This document shows positions 8,251 through 17,746 of a stretch of 64,000 nucleotides of DNA, one piece after another. The notes below the pieces were generated by a model that was given only the letters and a program-made list of their open reading frames with translations, made no database searches and was not told the DNA's origin. The stretch's first letter is position 1. Each line of letters starts with the position of its first letter. The position numbers were made by a program, and so were the translations under genes. This DNA comes from Dichloromethanomonas sp964477085 (lineage in GTDB: Bacteria; Bacillota; Desulfitobacteriia; Desulfitobacteriales; Syntrophobotulaceae). Where the stretch lies: contig CAYZDF010000008.1 of the NCBI GenBank assembly GCA_964477085.1, positions 1 through 64,000 on the forward strand, in the 5' to 3' direction.

Positions 8251-8290
8251 CAAATCACTTCCTAGTAAAACTTTTTGTAAAAGATTTATT

Positions 8291-8330
8291 GAAAAACATT
8301 CAAAGAAAACATTCAAAGAAAACATTCAAA
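8291..8330. repeat. Three tandem 13-bp repeats
   Basis: Three consecutive copies of GAAAACATTCAAA (the first with one extra A) lie 40 bp upstream of the TraB start codon. In the rest of the 8251-8606 interval I see only AT-rich sequence with no clear promoter. Confidence 0.8.
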
Positions 8331-8606
8331 ACTAAATATGACACATAACAATAATAATATCATATTTATTAATTTTTGTATTCTTTTTACAGCGTGAATA
8401 GGAATACTAACGCAGATGCATACTCAGTTAGGTAAAGATTTTTTTATCATGTTCCCCTCTCTTATTTTTAGTAAACTGGCTTAATTTTGGTGCTACATAC
8501 GTTGACCTCAAACTTTATTTGAGGCAGTTCTAATAAACAAAATAATGTTTTGAATTTCCTATTACGGTAAATACTAGATAGTGAAATCTTTGCAGGAGGT
8601 ACCCGA

Positions 8607-10346
8607 ATGGAAAATCTGAGTGGGCTGTTGGTAGTCGTTCAGCTCGTTTTTGTATTTGTGATCGGCATGTATTTTTGGACCATGCTTCGTCAGCAGTATA
8701 CCAGCAAGAATGCGGTACAGAAGGAGTCTCAGAAACAAAAAGAGAAGCTGGATAGGATGCGGAAGATTTCACTGACCATTCCGCTTTCGGAGAAGACCAG
8801 ACCGACTAATCTCTCTGAAATTATCGGGCAGAAAGAAGGTATCAAAGCTCTGCGCGCAGCTTTATGCGGACCCAACCCCCAGCATGTCCTTCTCTATGGA
8901 CCACCGGGGGTGGGAAAGACTGCTGCCGCCAGACTTGTCCTCAATGATGCTCAGAAAAACACAGCCTCGCCATTTAAGTCTGATTCCCAATTTATCGAAA
9001 TTGATGGTGCGACAGCCAGGTTTGATGAAAGAGGGATAGCTGATCCCTTGATCGGTTCAGTCCATGACCCCATTTATCAGGGGGCAGGGGCGATGGGTAT
9101 GGCTGGTATTCCACAGCCTAAGATGGGGGCGGTGACCAAAGCTCATGGGGGAGTATTGTTCATCGATGAAGTGGGTGAACTTCATCCCATCCAGATCAAT
9201 AAACTCTTGAAAGTATTGGAAGACCGAAAAGTCATTTTGGAAAGTGCCTATTATAGTTCAGAAGATAGTAATATCCCTGAACACATTCATGATATCTTCC
9301 AAAATGGCCTGCCCGCTGACTTCAGGATGATTGGGGCGACGACCCGAAGTCCGGAAGAGATTCCGCCTGCTGTGCGTTCCCGCTGTATGGAGATTTTTTT
9401 CCGATCGTTACAGCCTGAGGAGATCGCTAAGATCGCATTAAATGCAGCGGAAAAAGTTAATATGGGTATTACTGAAAGCGCCCTGGAAGTCATCAAGAAA
9501 TATGCAACCAATGGCCGTGAAGCTGTCAATATTATACAGCTGGCAGCTGGCGTAGCTCAAAATGAAGGACATACAGCTATCGACGAAGAGATTATCGAGT
9601 GGGTTGTCACAACCGGGCAATATGCACCGAGACCGGAGAAGAAAATTCCGCCCATTCCTCAAGTCGGTGTCGTTAATGGCCTTGCCGTATACGGAGCGAA
9701 CCTGGGAATGCTCCTGGAAATGGAAGTAACGGCATACCTGGCGCATCATCGCAAGGGTGAATTGTATGTTACAGGGATTGTTGAAGAAGAAGAGACCGGA
9801 CATGGGGGCAAAAAAATCAGACGTAAAAGCATGGCCCGTTCTTCTCTGGAGAATGTCTTAACCGTCCTACGCAGGGAACTCAAAATAGAACATCGGCATT
9901 ATGATATTCATGTCAATTTCCCGGGGGGTATCCCTCTGGATGGACCGTCAGCCGGTATCGCCATGGCAACTGCCGTATATTCAGCGATCAAAAGGTGCAA
10001 AGTGGATAACACCGTAGCCATGACTGGAGAATTATCCATTCGCGGGAAGGTCAAACCAGTTGGCGGGGTTTCAGCAAAGGTTGAAGCAGCTATCCAGGCT
10101 GGATGTAAGAAAGTATTTATTCCAAAGGAAAATTGGCAGGCACGTTTTGCTCATATGGATGAAGAGGTTGAGATTATCCCAGTCGATACGCTTGAAGAGG
10201 TGCTTAATGCCGTTTTGTTAGAACCAGACGTAAAAGTAGAAACTGTCGAAGTTAACCTGACAGAAAAAGGCCCATCCCTGCATAAAGTGTTAAATAGAAT
10301 CAAACTTCCTGTTTCAAATTTGCCTGAACAAGGTAAAACGTGTTAA
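8607..10346 (+). CDS. lonB: ATP-dependent protease LonB (sporulation type)
   Basis: 579 aa, the length of Bacillus LonB. An N-terminal membrane segment (LVVVQLVFVFVIGMYFW, residues about 7-27) replaces the Lon N domain. The AAA+ module has Walker A GPPGVGKT at about residue 103 and Walker B VLFIDEVGEL. The C-terminal S16 peptidase has the catalytic Ser in LDGPSAGIAMA and the Lys region KVEAAIQAGCKKV. In Bacillus, LonB acts in the forespore. AGGAGGT precedes the ATG. lon follows closely, giving the conserved lonB-lon tandem. Confidence 0.93.
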   Translation: MENLSGLLVVVQLVFVFVIGMYFWTMLRQQYTSKNAVQKESQKQKEKLDRMRKISLTIPLSEKTRPTNLSEIIGQKEGIKALRAALCGPNPQHVLLYGPPGVGKTAAARLVLNDAQKNTASPFKSDSQFIEIDGATARFDERGIADPLIGSVHDPIYQGAGAMGMAGIPQPKMGAVTKAHGGVLFIDEVGELHPIQINKLLKVLEDRKVILESAYYSSEDSNIPEHIHDIFQNGLPADFRMIGATTRSPEEIPPAVRSRCMEIFFRSLQPEEIAKIALNAAEKVNMGITESALEVIKKYATNGREAVNIIQLAAGVAQNEGHTAIDEEIIEWVVTTGQYAPRPEKKIPPIPQVGVVNGLAVYGANLGMLLEMEVTAYLAHHRKGELYVTGIVEEEETGHGGKKIRRKSMARSSLENVLTVLRRELKIEHRHYDIHVNFPGGIPLDGPSAGIAMATAVYSAIKRCKVDNTVAMTGELSIRGKVKPVGGVSAKVEAAIQAGCKKVFIPKENWQARFAHMDEEVEIIPVDTLEEVLNAVLLEPDVKVETVEVNLTEKGPSLHKVLNRIKLPVSNLPEQGKTC

Positions 10347-10387
10347 AATATACCACTGACAAGTCTTTTGAGGGGAGATATACAATA

Positions 10388-12772
10388 ATGAATCAACGAG
10401 AAATACCGATCCTTCCACTTAGAGGAATCCTTGTCTTTCCATACATGGTCATACACTTGGATGTTGGCAGGGAACGATCTATGGCCGCTATTGAGGAAGC
10501 GATGCTTAAGGATCGCCAAATCCTCCTTTTATCTCAAAAAGAGATGGAAATCGATAGTCCGTCGACAGATGATCTTTATACCGTTGGTACCATCGCGGAT
10601 ATTAAACAGCTTCTGCGTCTTCCTGGAGGAACTCTGAGAGTTCTAGTGGAAGGGATTTGCAGGGGTAAAGTAGAAGAATTTTTGGCTGAAGAGCCCTATT
10701 TTAAGGCTAGAGTATTAAGAATAATCGGCAATGACCGCGTGACACCGGATATCGAAAATATGATTCGGAGTCTCTCCCATCAGTTTGAAGAATATGCTCG
10801 TCTGGGTAAGAAAGTCTCCCCTGAAACCATTGGCACCGTCTTATCTGTGAAGGAACCAGGTAGAATGGCTGATTTAATCGCTTCTCACCTAAACCTTAAG
10901 ATTGAAGACAAACAAGCTGTCCTTGATGCCATAGATCTCAGTGAGAGACTGGAGAAACTGACTGAACTCATCATGCGTGAGATCGAGATTCTGGAGTTAG
11001 AAAGACGCATTGGCCTGAGAGTACGGAAGCAGATGGAAAAAGCTCAGAAAGAGTACTATCTGCGCGAACAGATGAAGGCCATTCAAAAAGAATTAGGCGA
11101 TAGAGATGAGAAACAAGCTGAAATACAAGAATATAAAGAAAAAATAGAAAAAGCCAAACTCACTAAGGAAGCCGAAGAAAGAGCCTTAAAAGAGCTTGAC
11201 CGTCTGGATAAGATGCCACCGGCATCGGCTGAAGGAACGGTCGTGAGGACTTACATCGACTGGATTCTTGCCCTTCCATGGGCGAAGACCAGTAAAGATA
11301 AAATTGATCTGCACAAAGCAGAGCGGATCCTGGAAGAAGATCATTATGGTTTAGAGAAGATAAAAGAGAGAATCATCGAATTTCTTTCCATTCGAAAACT
11401 AGCCTCTAGTATGCGCAGTCCTATCCTATGTTTCATCGGTCCTCCCGGAGTTGGTAAAACATCACTGGCTAAATCTATCGCTCGCTCTGTGGATCGCCAA
11501 TTCGTAAGAATGTCACTTGGTGGTGTTAGGGATGAAGCTGAGATCAGAGGACATCGCAGGACTTACATAGGAGCACTCCCAGGCAGAGTCATCCAAGGCA
11601 TTCGTAAGGCGGGGACGAGGAATCCTGTCTTCCTCTTTGATGAGATCGATAAAATGTCTTCCGACTTTAGGGGAGACCCGGCATCAGCTTTGTTAGAAGT
11701 CCTTGATCCCGAACAAAACCATTACTTCTCGGATCATTATTTGGAGATACCTTTTGATTTGTCCAAGGTCATGTTTATCATGACAGCCAATTATTATGAG
11801 AATATTCCACGTCCTTTACTCGACCGCATGGAAGTCATTCACCTGAGCGGTTATACGGAGGATGAAAAGGTCAATATTGCTATAAGGCATCTTGTTCCTA
11901 AACAGATGAAGGCGCACGGACTTACCGAAGAACAGGTTAAATTCGATAAAGAGGGTGTCCTTAAAGTGGTAAGGGGCTATACCCGAGAGTCTGGAGTCCG
12001 GAATTTGGAACGAGAAATAGCCAACGTTCTTCGTAAAGTGGCGGTTAAGATTGTTAAAGGTGAGTGGGAGCCTAAAACTTTGATGGGTGAAGATGTCGAG
12101 AATCTCCTCGGTGCTCCGCGCTTTTATTACGAGACGGTTAGTATTGACCCGGAGATAGGAGCCGCTGTGGGCTTAGCATATACGGAGGTTGGCGGAGATG
12201 TCCTGACTATTGAGGTAACCCCTCTGACAGGAAAAGGCCGACTCACCCTAACCGGTAAATTGGGCGATGTGATGAAAGAATCTGCCCAGGCCGGACTGAC
12301 TTTTGTTCGTTCCCATGCCGAAGATCTGGGGATTCCACGAGATTTTTATGATCAAGTTGACCTTCATATCCACGTGCCCGAGGGAGCAGTTCCTAAAGAT
12401 GGACCGTCAGCGGGAATAACCATGGCCACAGCAATGGCTTCGGCCCTATCAGCAAGAGGTGTCCGACAAGATGTTGCCATGACAGGTGAGATTACCTTAA
12501 GGGGTAATGTACTCCCGATCGGTGGCGTCAAAGAAAAAGTATTAGCCGCACATCGGGCTGGTATCAAAACCGTGATATTGCCAGATAAGAATCGCAAAGA
12601 CCTGGAAGAGATACCTGAAGATATCAGAAAAGAACTGGATTTCCGATTCGTCAAAAGGATGGAGGAAGTCATCGATATCGCTCTTCTTCCAGTCTCAGAA
12701 TCGGATAAGTTTTTACCAAGAGTCCCCCTATATACTGAATTTCAGCCAACACCAGAGAGTAGGCCCCTTTAA
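10388..12772 (+). CDS. lon: ATP-dependent protease La (LonA)
   Basis: 794 aa from the ATG at 10388, preceded by GAGGGGAG; a longer frame overlapping lonB from 10340 has no site and adds a non-conserved leader. The N-terminal LAN domain begins IPILPLRGILVFPYM. Next come a long charged helical linker (residues about 190-270), Walker A GPPGVGKTSLAK, Walker B VFLFDEIDKM, and the S16 domain with catalytic Ser in KDGPSAGITMA and Lys in KEKVLAAHRAG. It degrades misfolded and regulatory proteins in the cytoplasm. It is 41 bp downstream of lonB and ends at a terminator. Confidence 0.96.
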   Translation: MNQREIPILPLRGILVFPYMVIHLDVGRERSMAAIEEAMLKDRQILLLSQKEMEIDSPSTDDLYTVGTIADIKQLLRLPGGTLRVLVEGICRGKVEEFLAEEPYFKARVLRIIGNDRVTPDIENMIRSLSHQFEEYARLGKKVSPETIGTVLSVKEPGRMADLIASHLNLKIEDKQAVLDAIDLSERLEKLTELIMREIEILELERRIGLRVRKQMEKAQKEYYLREQMKAIQKELGDRDEKQAEIQEYKEKIEKAKLTKEAEERALKELDRLDKMPPASAEGTVVRTYIDWILALPWAKTSKDKIDLHKAERILEEDHYGLEKIKERIIEFLSIRKLASSMRSPILCFIGPPGVGKTSLAKSIARSVDRQFVRMSLGGVRDEAEIRGHRRTYIGALPGRVIQGIRKAGTRNPVFLFDEIDKMSSDFRGDPASALLEVLDPEQNHYFSDHYLEIPFDLSKVMFIMTANYYENIPRPLLDRMEVIHLSGYTEDEKVNIAIRHLVPKQMKAHGLTEEQVKFDKEGVLKVVRGYTRESGVRNLEREIANVLRKVAVKIVKGEWEPKTLMGEDVENLLGAPRFYYETVSIDPEIGAAVGLAYTEVGGDVLTIEVTPLTGKGRLTLTGKLGDVMKESAQAGLTFVRSHAEDLGIPRDFYDQVDLHIHVPEGAVPKDGPSAGITMATAMASALSARGVRQDVAMTGEITLRGNVLPIGGVKEKVLAAHRAGIKTVILPDKNRKDLEEIPEDIRKELDFRFVKRMEEVIDIALLPVSESDKFLPRVPLYTEFQPTPESRPL

Positions 12773-12804
12773 CGGGTGAAGCCAGTATAGCCTTAAGAAG
12801 GAAT

Positions 12805-12850
12805 AAGGCTGTTCAATAGCACTAGCGCATTGAACAGCCTTCATTTATTA
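12805..12850 (+). terminator. Terminator after lon
   Basis: A perfect 13-bp stem, AAGGCTGTTCAAT (12805-12817) with ATTGAACAGCCTT (12829-12841), and an 11-nt loop. The tail CATTTATTATA is only moderately T-rich. Confidence 0.7.
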
Positions 12851-12972
12851 TAGGTGCAATTAGTTGGCAAAAGAGATTAAGTTTTAGTACAATAATAGCT
12901 GATGTTTAAATCTATATTTTTAGAATATCCCAAAATATATCATATGCAATCAAAATGAATGAGGTGACAAAA

Positions 12973-13662
12973 TTGATCTTCCGCAAGGCAGAGTATTTGA
13001 TCTCTGCGGTAAAACCCGAACAGTACCCCGAAGCGAATCGCCCTGAACTGGCTGTTTCCGGTCGATCGAATGTTGGGAAGTCTTCATTGATCAATAAATT
13101 TGTCAATCGCAAAGGCTTGGCCAAAGTAGGCAGGACACCAGGCAAAACCCAAACCATCAACTTTTTTAATATGAATGATGAATGGTATCTGGTAGACCTT
13201 CCGGGATATGGCTACGCCAAAGTCTCCCAGCAGATGAGAGCTCAGTGGGGAAAGATGATGCAAACTTATTTTAAGAAAAGAGAGAACCTGAGAGGCGTCA
13301 TCCAACTCGTTGATATCCGGCATAAGCCCACGGAAGATGATCAGATGATGGTCAATATGCTCTGGGAAAACGAGATACCCGCCCTGGTGGTAGCCACAAA
13401 GGCTGATAAGATCTCCAGAGGACAACGTCCCAAGTATCTCAAGATCATCGCTGACACACTGGAGATTCAGGATTGGAAATCCATCATCCCTTTCTCATCT
13501 GAGGATGGGACAGGTCTTGAGGAGTTGCACGAGGCAGTTGGGCATATCATATACGGTGATCTCCAGGTAGAAGTCGACGAAGTCGTGGAAAACAATCTGA
13601 AAGATGATAGGACTCACAAGGAGAGAGAAAACATTACTAGGAATCGGAGTGACAAGGTATGA
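12973..13662 (+). CDS. engB: Ribosome biogenesis GTPase EngB/YsxC
   Basis: 229 aa from a TTG start at 12973. GAGGTGA at 12961-12967 sits 5 bp before it. The in-frame ATG at 12955 would put this site inside the gene, and family proteins begin close to IFRKAEYLISAV. G1 is GRSNVGKSS, G3 is DLPGYGYA, G4 is TKAD. EngB is an essential GTPase of large-subunit assembly. The C-terminus has about 40 extra charged residues beyond the G domain. It follows lon, as in Bacillus, and its stop overlaps the next gene by 4 bp. Confidence 0.92.
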   Translation: MIFRKAEYLISAVKPEQYPEANRPELAVSGRSNVGKSSLINKFVNRKGLAKVGRTPGKTQTINFFNMNDEWYLVDLPGYGYAKVSQQMRAQWGKMMQTYFKKRENLRGVIQLVDIRHKPTEDDQMMVNMLWENEIPALVVATKADKISRGQRPKYLKIIADTLEIQDWKSIIPFSSEDGTGLEELHEAVGHIIYGDLQVEVDEVVENNLKDDRTHKERENITRNRSDKV

Positions 13663-14102
13663 GCACACCTGATGAAAATCTACAGATTAAGGACCTGATG
13701 AGTCAGGTTTTTCCCGGATACAAAGAATTTAAAGTCGATTCGGTAACACCTTCTATTACCGGTGTAGAACCCCTGGTATCGTTTATGGTGGTCTGTAATG
13801 ATGAGTCATCACATGATTTCCTGCAAACGGATGAGATTTCCGTTGAAGTTATTCCAAGCGTTGACGATCAGAATCAGGATCTTCATTTAAGACTGGAATT
13901 TACGTTTCCATTATTCAGCTTGCAGTTTTTTACAAAAGTCGATGCAGATAACCCCCGTAGGGGAGAATTTGCCCGAGTTCTTACGCAAGTCGAGTATTTC
14001 GTTATCTGGGTGGTGGATAAGGACAAGGAGTTGCTTAAAGTACTTAAAGTCAGCTGGGATCGTAAGCAGAATAAAGAAATTCTTCAAAAAGTTATCGATT
14101 AA
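13659..14102 (+). CDS. Conserved-looking hypothetical protein
   Basis: 147 aa, overlapping the engB stop by 4 bp (ATGA), so it is translationally coupled. I do not recognise a family. It is soluble and acidic, with no signal peptide or membrane span. The middle is beta-rich (SFMVVCND, SVEVIPSVDD, LRLEFTFPLFSLQFF). Hydrophobic VEYFVIWVVDKDKELLKVLKVSW follows, then a basic C-terminal helix. Codon use looks like its neighbours. A following gene (CaCA exchanger) starts 60 bp downstream with its own site. Confidence 0.7.
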   Translation: MSTPDENLQIKDLMSQVFPGYKEFKVDSVTPSITGVEPLVSFMVVCNDESSHDFLQTDEISVEVIPSVDDQNQDLHLRLEFTFPLFSLQFFTKVDADNPRRGEFARVLTQVEYFVIWVVDKDKELLKVLKVSWDRKQNKEILQKVID

Positions 14103-14162
14103 GATAATAATCGCAGAGGTTCCCGCTTATACTTATTTAAGAGTAATTGTAGGGGAGAGAGA

Positions 14163-15155
14163 ATGAAAGATATTATTTTCCTGATATTCAGCTTAGGGAT
14201 CATCCTTCTGGGAGCAGAAATCTTTACCAATGGTGTGGAGTGGCTTGGAAAAAGGCTAAGGCTTGGAGAAGGTGCCGTCGGAAGCATCCTTGCGGCAGTG
14301 GGGACAGCCCTTCCGGAAACAATGATCCCGATTATCGCTATTCTGTCCAACAACGGGGCGGCAGGGCATGATGTGGGAATCGGTGCCATACTCGGTGCAC
14401 CTTTCATGCTTGGGACCTTGGCTCTCTTTGTGGTGGGTATATCTGTACTGCTCTTTCGGCGTTCCAACCGACCTATGTATATCAATCACCAAGTATTGAC
14501 GCGTGATTTGAAGTTTTTTCTGGGTGTTTATTTCCTGGCGATTATCGCTTCATTTTTACCTTCCCACACCCTCAAACTTTTAGTGGTCATCATCCTTTTA
14601 GGGGCTTACATCACTTATGTCTTTAATACCATTCGGTCCAGTCACGGGGAAGTTGATTTGAATGATGAATTACCTCCCTGTTATTTTTCACGGCGGTGTA
14701 AAGAACCTCGTATTATCATTATTCTAGGTCAAATTATGGTTGCTTTACTCATTATCGTTGCCGGAGCAGAGATTTTCGTAAGCTCTGTTCAAAAGGTGGC
14801 CTCTGCAGTCGGTATACCTGTATTGGTGCTGGCTCTGATCATAACACCCGTTGCCACAGAGTTACCGGAAAAATTCAACAGTGTCATCTGGGTTCGCAGA
14901 GGCAAAGATACCTTAGCGATGGGAAACATTACGGGGGCTATGGTATTCCAGAGTTCCGTCATACCTGCTTTGGGAATAGCCCTCACCCCCTGGGAACTAG
15001 AACCCCTGGCTTTAGTCAGTGCTCTTCTTGCACTTGCTTCGGCTTCTCTCCAGTACGTTTTCCTTATCAAGAGAAAAACAATTTTCCCAGCAGGTCTCCT
15101 TTTGGGAGGAGTATTTTATGCCATCTTCATTGGCGTCATCGTCGCTTGGAGTTAA
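14163..15155 (+). CDS. Na+/Ca2+ exchanger-family (CaCA) membrane protein
   Basis: 330 aa with about ten hydrophobic segments. Two alpha-repeats, the ion-binding hallmark of the CaCA superfamily, are visible: GTALPETMIPIIAI near residue 49 and ITPVATELPEKFNSVIW near residue 230. Each carries the conserved acidic residue in a TxLPE motif. An A-G-A-E-I-F segment appears before each repeat (LLGAEIFTNGVEWLG; VAGAEIFVSSVQKV), which shows the internal duplication. It probably exports Ca2+ or another cation in exchange for Na+ or H+. GGGGAGAG precedes the ATG. It lies downstream of engB and the hypothetical gene. Confidence 0.85.
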   Translation: MKDIIFLIFSLGIILLGAEIFTNGVEWLGKRLRLGEGAVGSILAAVGTALPETMIPIIAILSNNGAAGHDVGIGAILGAPFMLGTLALFVVGISVLLFRRSNRPMYINHQVLTRDLKFFLGVYFLAIIASFLPSHTLKLLVVIILLGAYITYVFNTIRSSHGEVDLNDELPPCYFSRRCKEPRIIIILGQIMVALLIIVAGAEIFVSSVQKVASAVGIPVLVLALIITPVATELPEKFNSVIWVRRGKDTLAMGNITGAMVFQSSVIPALGIALTPWELEPLALVSALLALASASLQYVFLIKRKTIFPAGLLLGGVFYAIFIGVIVAWS

Positions 15156-15339
15156 TTACCAGGATTTAATAATATGTTGAGAACTCCACTTATTCCCAAG
15201 CCCTGAAAAATATTATTCTCGAAAGTGTCATTGAAAAGAAGAATAAAAAAAGTTGGACAAATCTAGAAAAAGAAGAATAAACCTTAGTCCATCATCCATA
15301 TACATATAGAAAAAACAAGGGGAATGGGGTGATTGTGAA

Positions 15340-16020
15340 ATGGGTACAAGCATTCTCAAGGGCATCACCACCGGTCTGCTGGTAACGGTACTTACTCTTC
15401 TTGCAGTTCTGGGGACCACACTGGCTGGAATCGATAAGACCATCATTTCATATATTGTTGACTTCGGTCTTCTCTTAAGTTGTCTGGCAGCAGGATACAG
15501 AGCAAGTCGGAACTCAGGGAGAATCTTACCGTCAGGGCTGGCTTCGGGAGGATATGCTATTGTAGGTGTATTGCTTTTGGCTCTTTATTTTCCGATAGAT
15601 ACTCTTGGAGCAGTTAAGATTATATCTGAAGGAACTGGATTAGGTCTGTTAGCAGGCGTCTTAGGAGCAGGGATTCTTAGTTCTGGTCCCGATTTCTATG
15701 ACTATATGGACGTTCCCGATTATTCCAAAAGGGAAAACTACTATGACCGGAAAAACACCTATGAGCTGATGCGCGATGATCCCTGGGATAAAAATAGACC
15801 GGCGTCAATCCATCGTCGGTATTCAGATATTTCCAAGTCTGTCATCGATATGACACCGTACCCCAACAGCCAAGAACCATACCAAAAGGATCATGAGTCA
15901 GAAAGAGCCAAAATATATGAAATATGCAGTCCTCAAAAAGCACGTACTGAAAAGATGGAAGAAGATGATGCTTTTAACTGGTGGAGAGTCGAGGCTCAGA
16001 GACAATTGAAAAGCAGATAG
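15340..16020 (+). CDS. TIGR04086-like membrane protein with long polar tail
   Basis: 226 aa. Residues about 1-115 form four membrane spans (GLLVTVLTLLAVLGTTLAGI; YIVDFGLLLSCLAAGYRAS; GGYAIVGVLLLALYF; GLGLLAGVLGAGIL) with the GxxSGxxAGGYAIVG-like glycine pattern of the TIGR04086/YrzE family found in spore-forming Firmicutes. The remaining 110 residues are polar and charged, with no recognisable domain. A weak GGGGTGATTGTG lies upstream. It is a single gene, ended by a terminator at 16109. Function is unknown. Confidence 0.65.
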   Translation: MGTSILKGITTGLLVTVLTLLAVLGTTLAGIDKTIISYIVDFGLLLSCLAAGYRASRNSGRILPSGLASGGYAIVGVLLLALYFPIDTLGAVKIISEGTGLGLLAGVLGAGILSSGPDFYDYMDVPDYSKRENYYDRKNTYELMRDDPWDKNRPASIHRRYSDISKSVIDMTPYPNSQEPYQKDHESERAKIYEICSPQKARTEKMEEDDAFNWWRVEAQRQLKSR

Positions 16021-16108
16021 ATCCTGATCTTAGACAAAAGACTGCTAATCGGTATATGCATATTAAGCGAACCCAATACAAGGTAGAATAGTATCAATAA
16101 AATCGAAG

Positions 16109-16146
16109 GACTGAATACTCTCTCGCAGGGGATTCAGTCTTTTTAT
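16109..16146 (+). terminator. Terminator after the TIGR04086-like gene
   Basis: GACTGAAT (16109-16116) pairs with ATTCAGTC (16132-16139), followed by TTTTTATTT. Confidence 0.75.
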
Positions 16147-16269
16147 TTGCCTGTGGTGATGTTTATTATTGAAGAAGTACCAGTAAAAATAAGGATTTGG
16201 GAATATGATATAGATTTCGTAACAATAATAATAAGGTCTAGAGAAAATGATCTGATTAAAGGAAGAGTC

Positions 16270-17712
16270 ATGACAAAGAAGGAAAAATACATCCTATTTT
16301 TTTTACTGGTATTCCTGGTGGTTATCAGACTTTACCATCTTCATGTTCCTCCCTTGGAAATCGAAGAATGTTGGCGCCAGGCTGATACCGAATCCATGGC
16401 CTGGAATTTTGTTCAATATGATTTTAATCCGTTACATCCCAATCTTAATTATGATGGTCCTTTTCCCAATATCCCAGCCCTGGAGATCCAGGTTACGACG
16501 TTTATTATTGCTATCTTATACAAGGTCTTTGGGCATCACTATCTGTTAGCGCGGATTGTACCCCTGACATTCTTCTTGTTATCGGGGATTTTCCTCTACT
16601 TATTTGCAAGGATTCATTTGGGGTGGAAAGGTGCGGCCTGGGGTCTGTTTATTTATGCCATTCTTCCCATCAATGTCTATTACTCCAGAGCGATTATGCC
16701 GGAATCTGCTGCCCTGATGTTTTCGATAGGCGGGCTTTACTATTTTAACTGTTGGGCATCGGAGCAGGATGACAAGCGGGAGAGAAGGAAATGGAAGTTA
16801 GCCCTTAGTTCTTTGTTTTTGGCTACAGCTATCATGATTAAGCCCCCGGTGATTTTTATTGCTCTGCCGATGTTCTATCTTTGTTATCGGTATTTTAATT
16901 GGTCATGGCTTAAGCTTCCCGAGCTCTGGGGATACGCCCTCGTAACCTTATCCCTTCCGGCAATCTATTATTATTACAGCGCCCATATTGCTGATTATAA
17001 ATTTACGGTAGGAATTACGCGTAACATCATTTTTAAAAAAGCCCTAACTGCATTTTTCAGTCCTGAAGCTATTCAGTTCTACGCACATAACATTCCCCGG
17101 ACAATTGGAGTAATCGCCATACTCTTAGTAATCATCGGGTTATTCGCTTTTCGCAAGAAACAAGCCGTTATTTATATTTGGTTTAGCGCGATGCTGCTCG
17201 AAGTTATATTCATTGTCAGTCCCATCAGGGCAACCTACTACCTGATATTTTTCGCAGCACCCTGTGCACTTCTGATCGGCAACCTGCTTCATCGAATTAC
17301 AACGGGGCCAATTGGTAAACTTATCGCTTCTATACTGGTTGCAGCTATGGTTTTAAATACCTACGAGTACGTTCAGCCCATGTTTAAGATCAACCCGATC
17401 ATGCAGAACCAAGTTAGGGTGGTTCAGGAGTTAACCACAAGGGAAGATTTACTCGTGGTCGGCTCTTTTGATCCCTGCCTCTTAAGCTTGTCTGATCGGA
17501 GGGGCTGGCGTTACAATCTTAGAATTTATCCTGATACGCCAAAGGATCCCATGGAAGAACTGAATTATTATATTGAGAGAGGGGCCAAATATTTTGTCCC
17601 GATTCAGGGAAAGGTATATGGAGACGATGGAGATAAACTCCTAAAGCAAATTGAGGGCAAGTACTCTAAAATCGAACTTCTTTCGGGGTATCCCATCTAT
17701 TTATTACACTAG
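16270..17712 (+). CDS. GT39/ArnT-like polytopic glycosyltransferase
   Basis: 480 aa from the ATG at 16270 (AAAGGAAGA upstream); the frame is open back to 16147 but without a start site. It has about ten membrane spans. The first extracellular loop has acidic LEIEECWRQADTE, where GT-C enzymes such as ArnT/PMT carry the catalytic acid, and the ARIVPLTFFLLSG and YYSRAIMPESAAL segments are typical of the PMT_2/GT39 group. It would transfer a sugar from a polyprenyl-phosphate donor to an extracytoplasmic acceptor. The next two genes supply a GT2 synthase and a small transporter, so the three form a functional cassette. Confidence 0.8.
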   Translation: MTKKEKYILFFLLVFLVVIRLYHLHVPPLEIEECWRQADTESMAWNFVQYDFNPLHPNLNYDGPFPNIPALEIQVTTFIIAILYKVFGHHYLLARIVPLTFFLLSGIFLYLFARIHLGWKGAAWGLFIYAILPINVYYSRAIMPESAALMFSIGGLYYFNCWASEQDDKRERRKWKLALSSLFLATAIMIKPPVIFIALPMFYLCYRYFNWSWLKLPELWGYALVTLSLPAIYYYYSAHIADYKFTVGITRNIIFKKALTAFFSPEAIQFYAHNIPRTIGVIAILLVIIGLFAFRKKQAVIYIWFSAMLLEVIFIVSPIRATYYLIFFAAPCALLIGNLLHRITTGPIGKLIASILVAAMVLNTYEYVQPMFKINPIMQNQVRVVQELTTREDLLVVGSFDPCLLSLSDRRGWRYNLRIYPDTPKDPMEELNYYIERGAKYFVPIQGKVYGDDGDKLLKQIEGKYSKIELLSGYPIYLLH

Positions 17713-17746
17713 AAAGATGATGACAGTAGAAAGAGGTTTATAAAGA

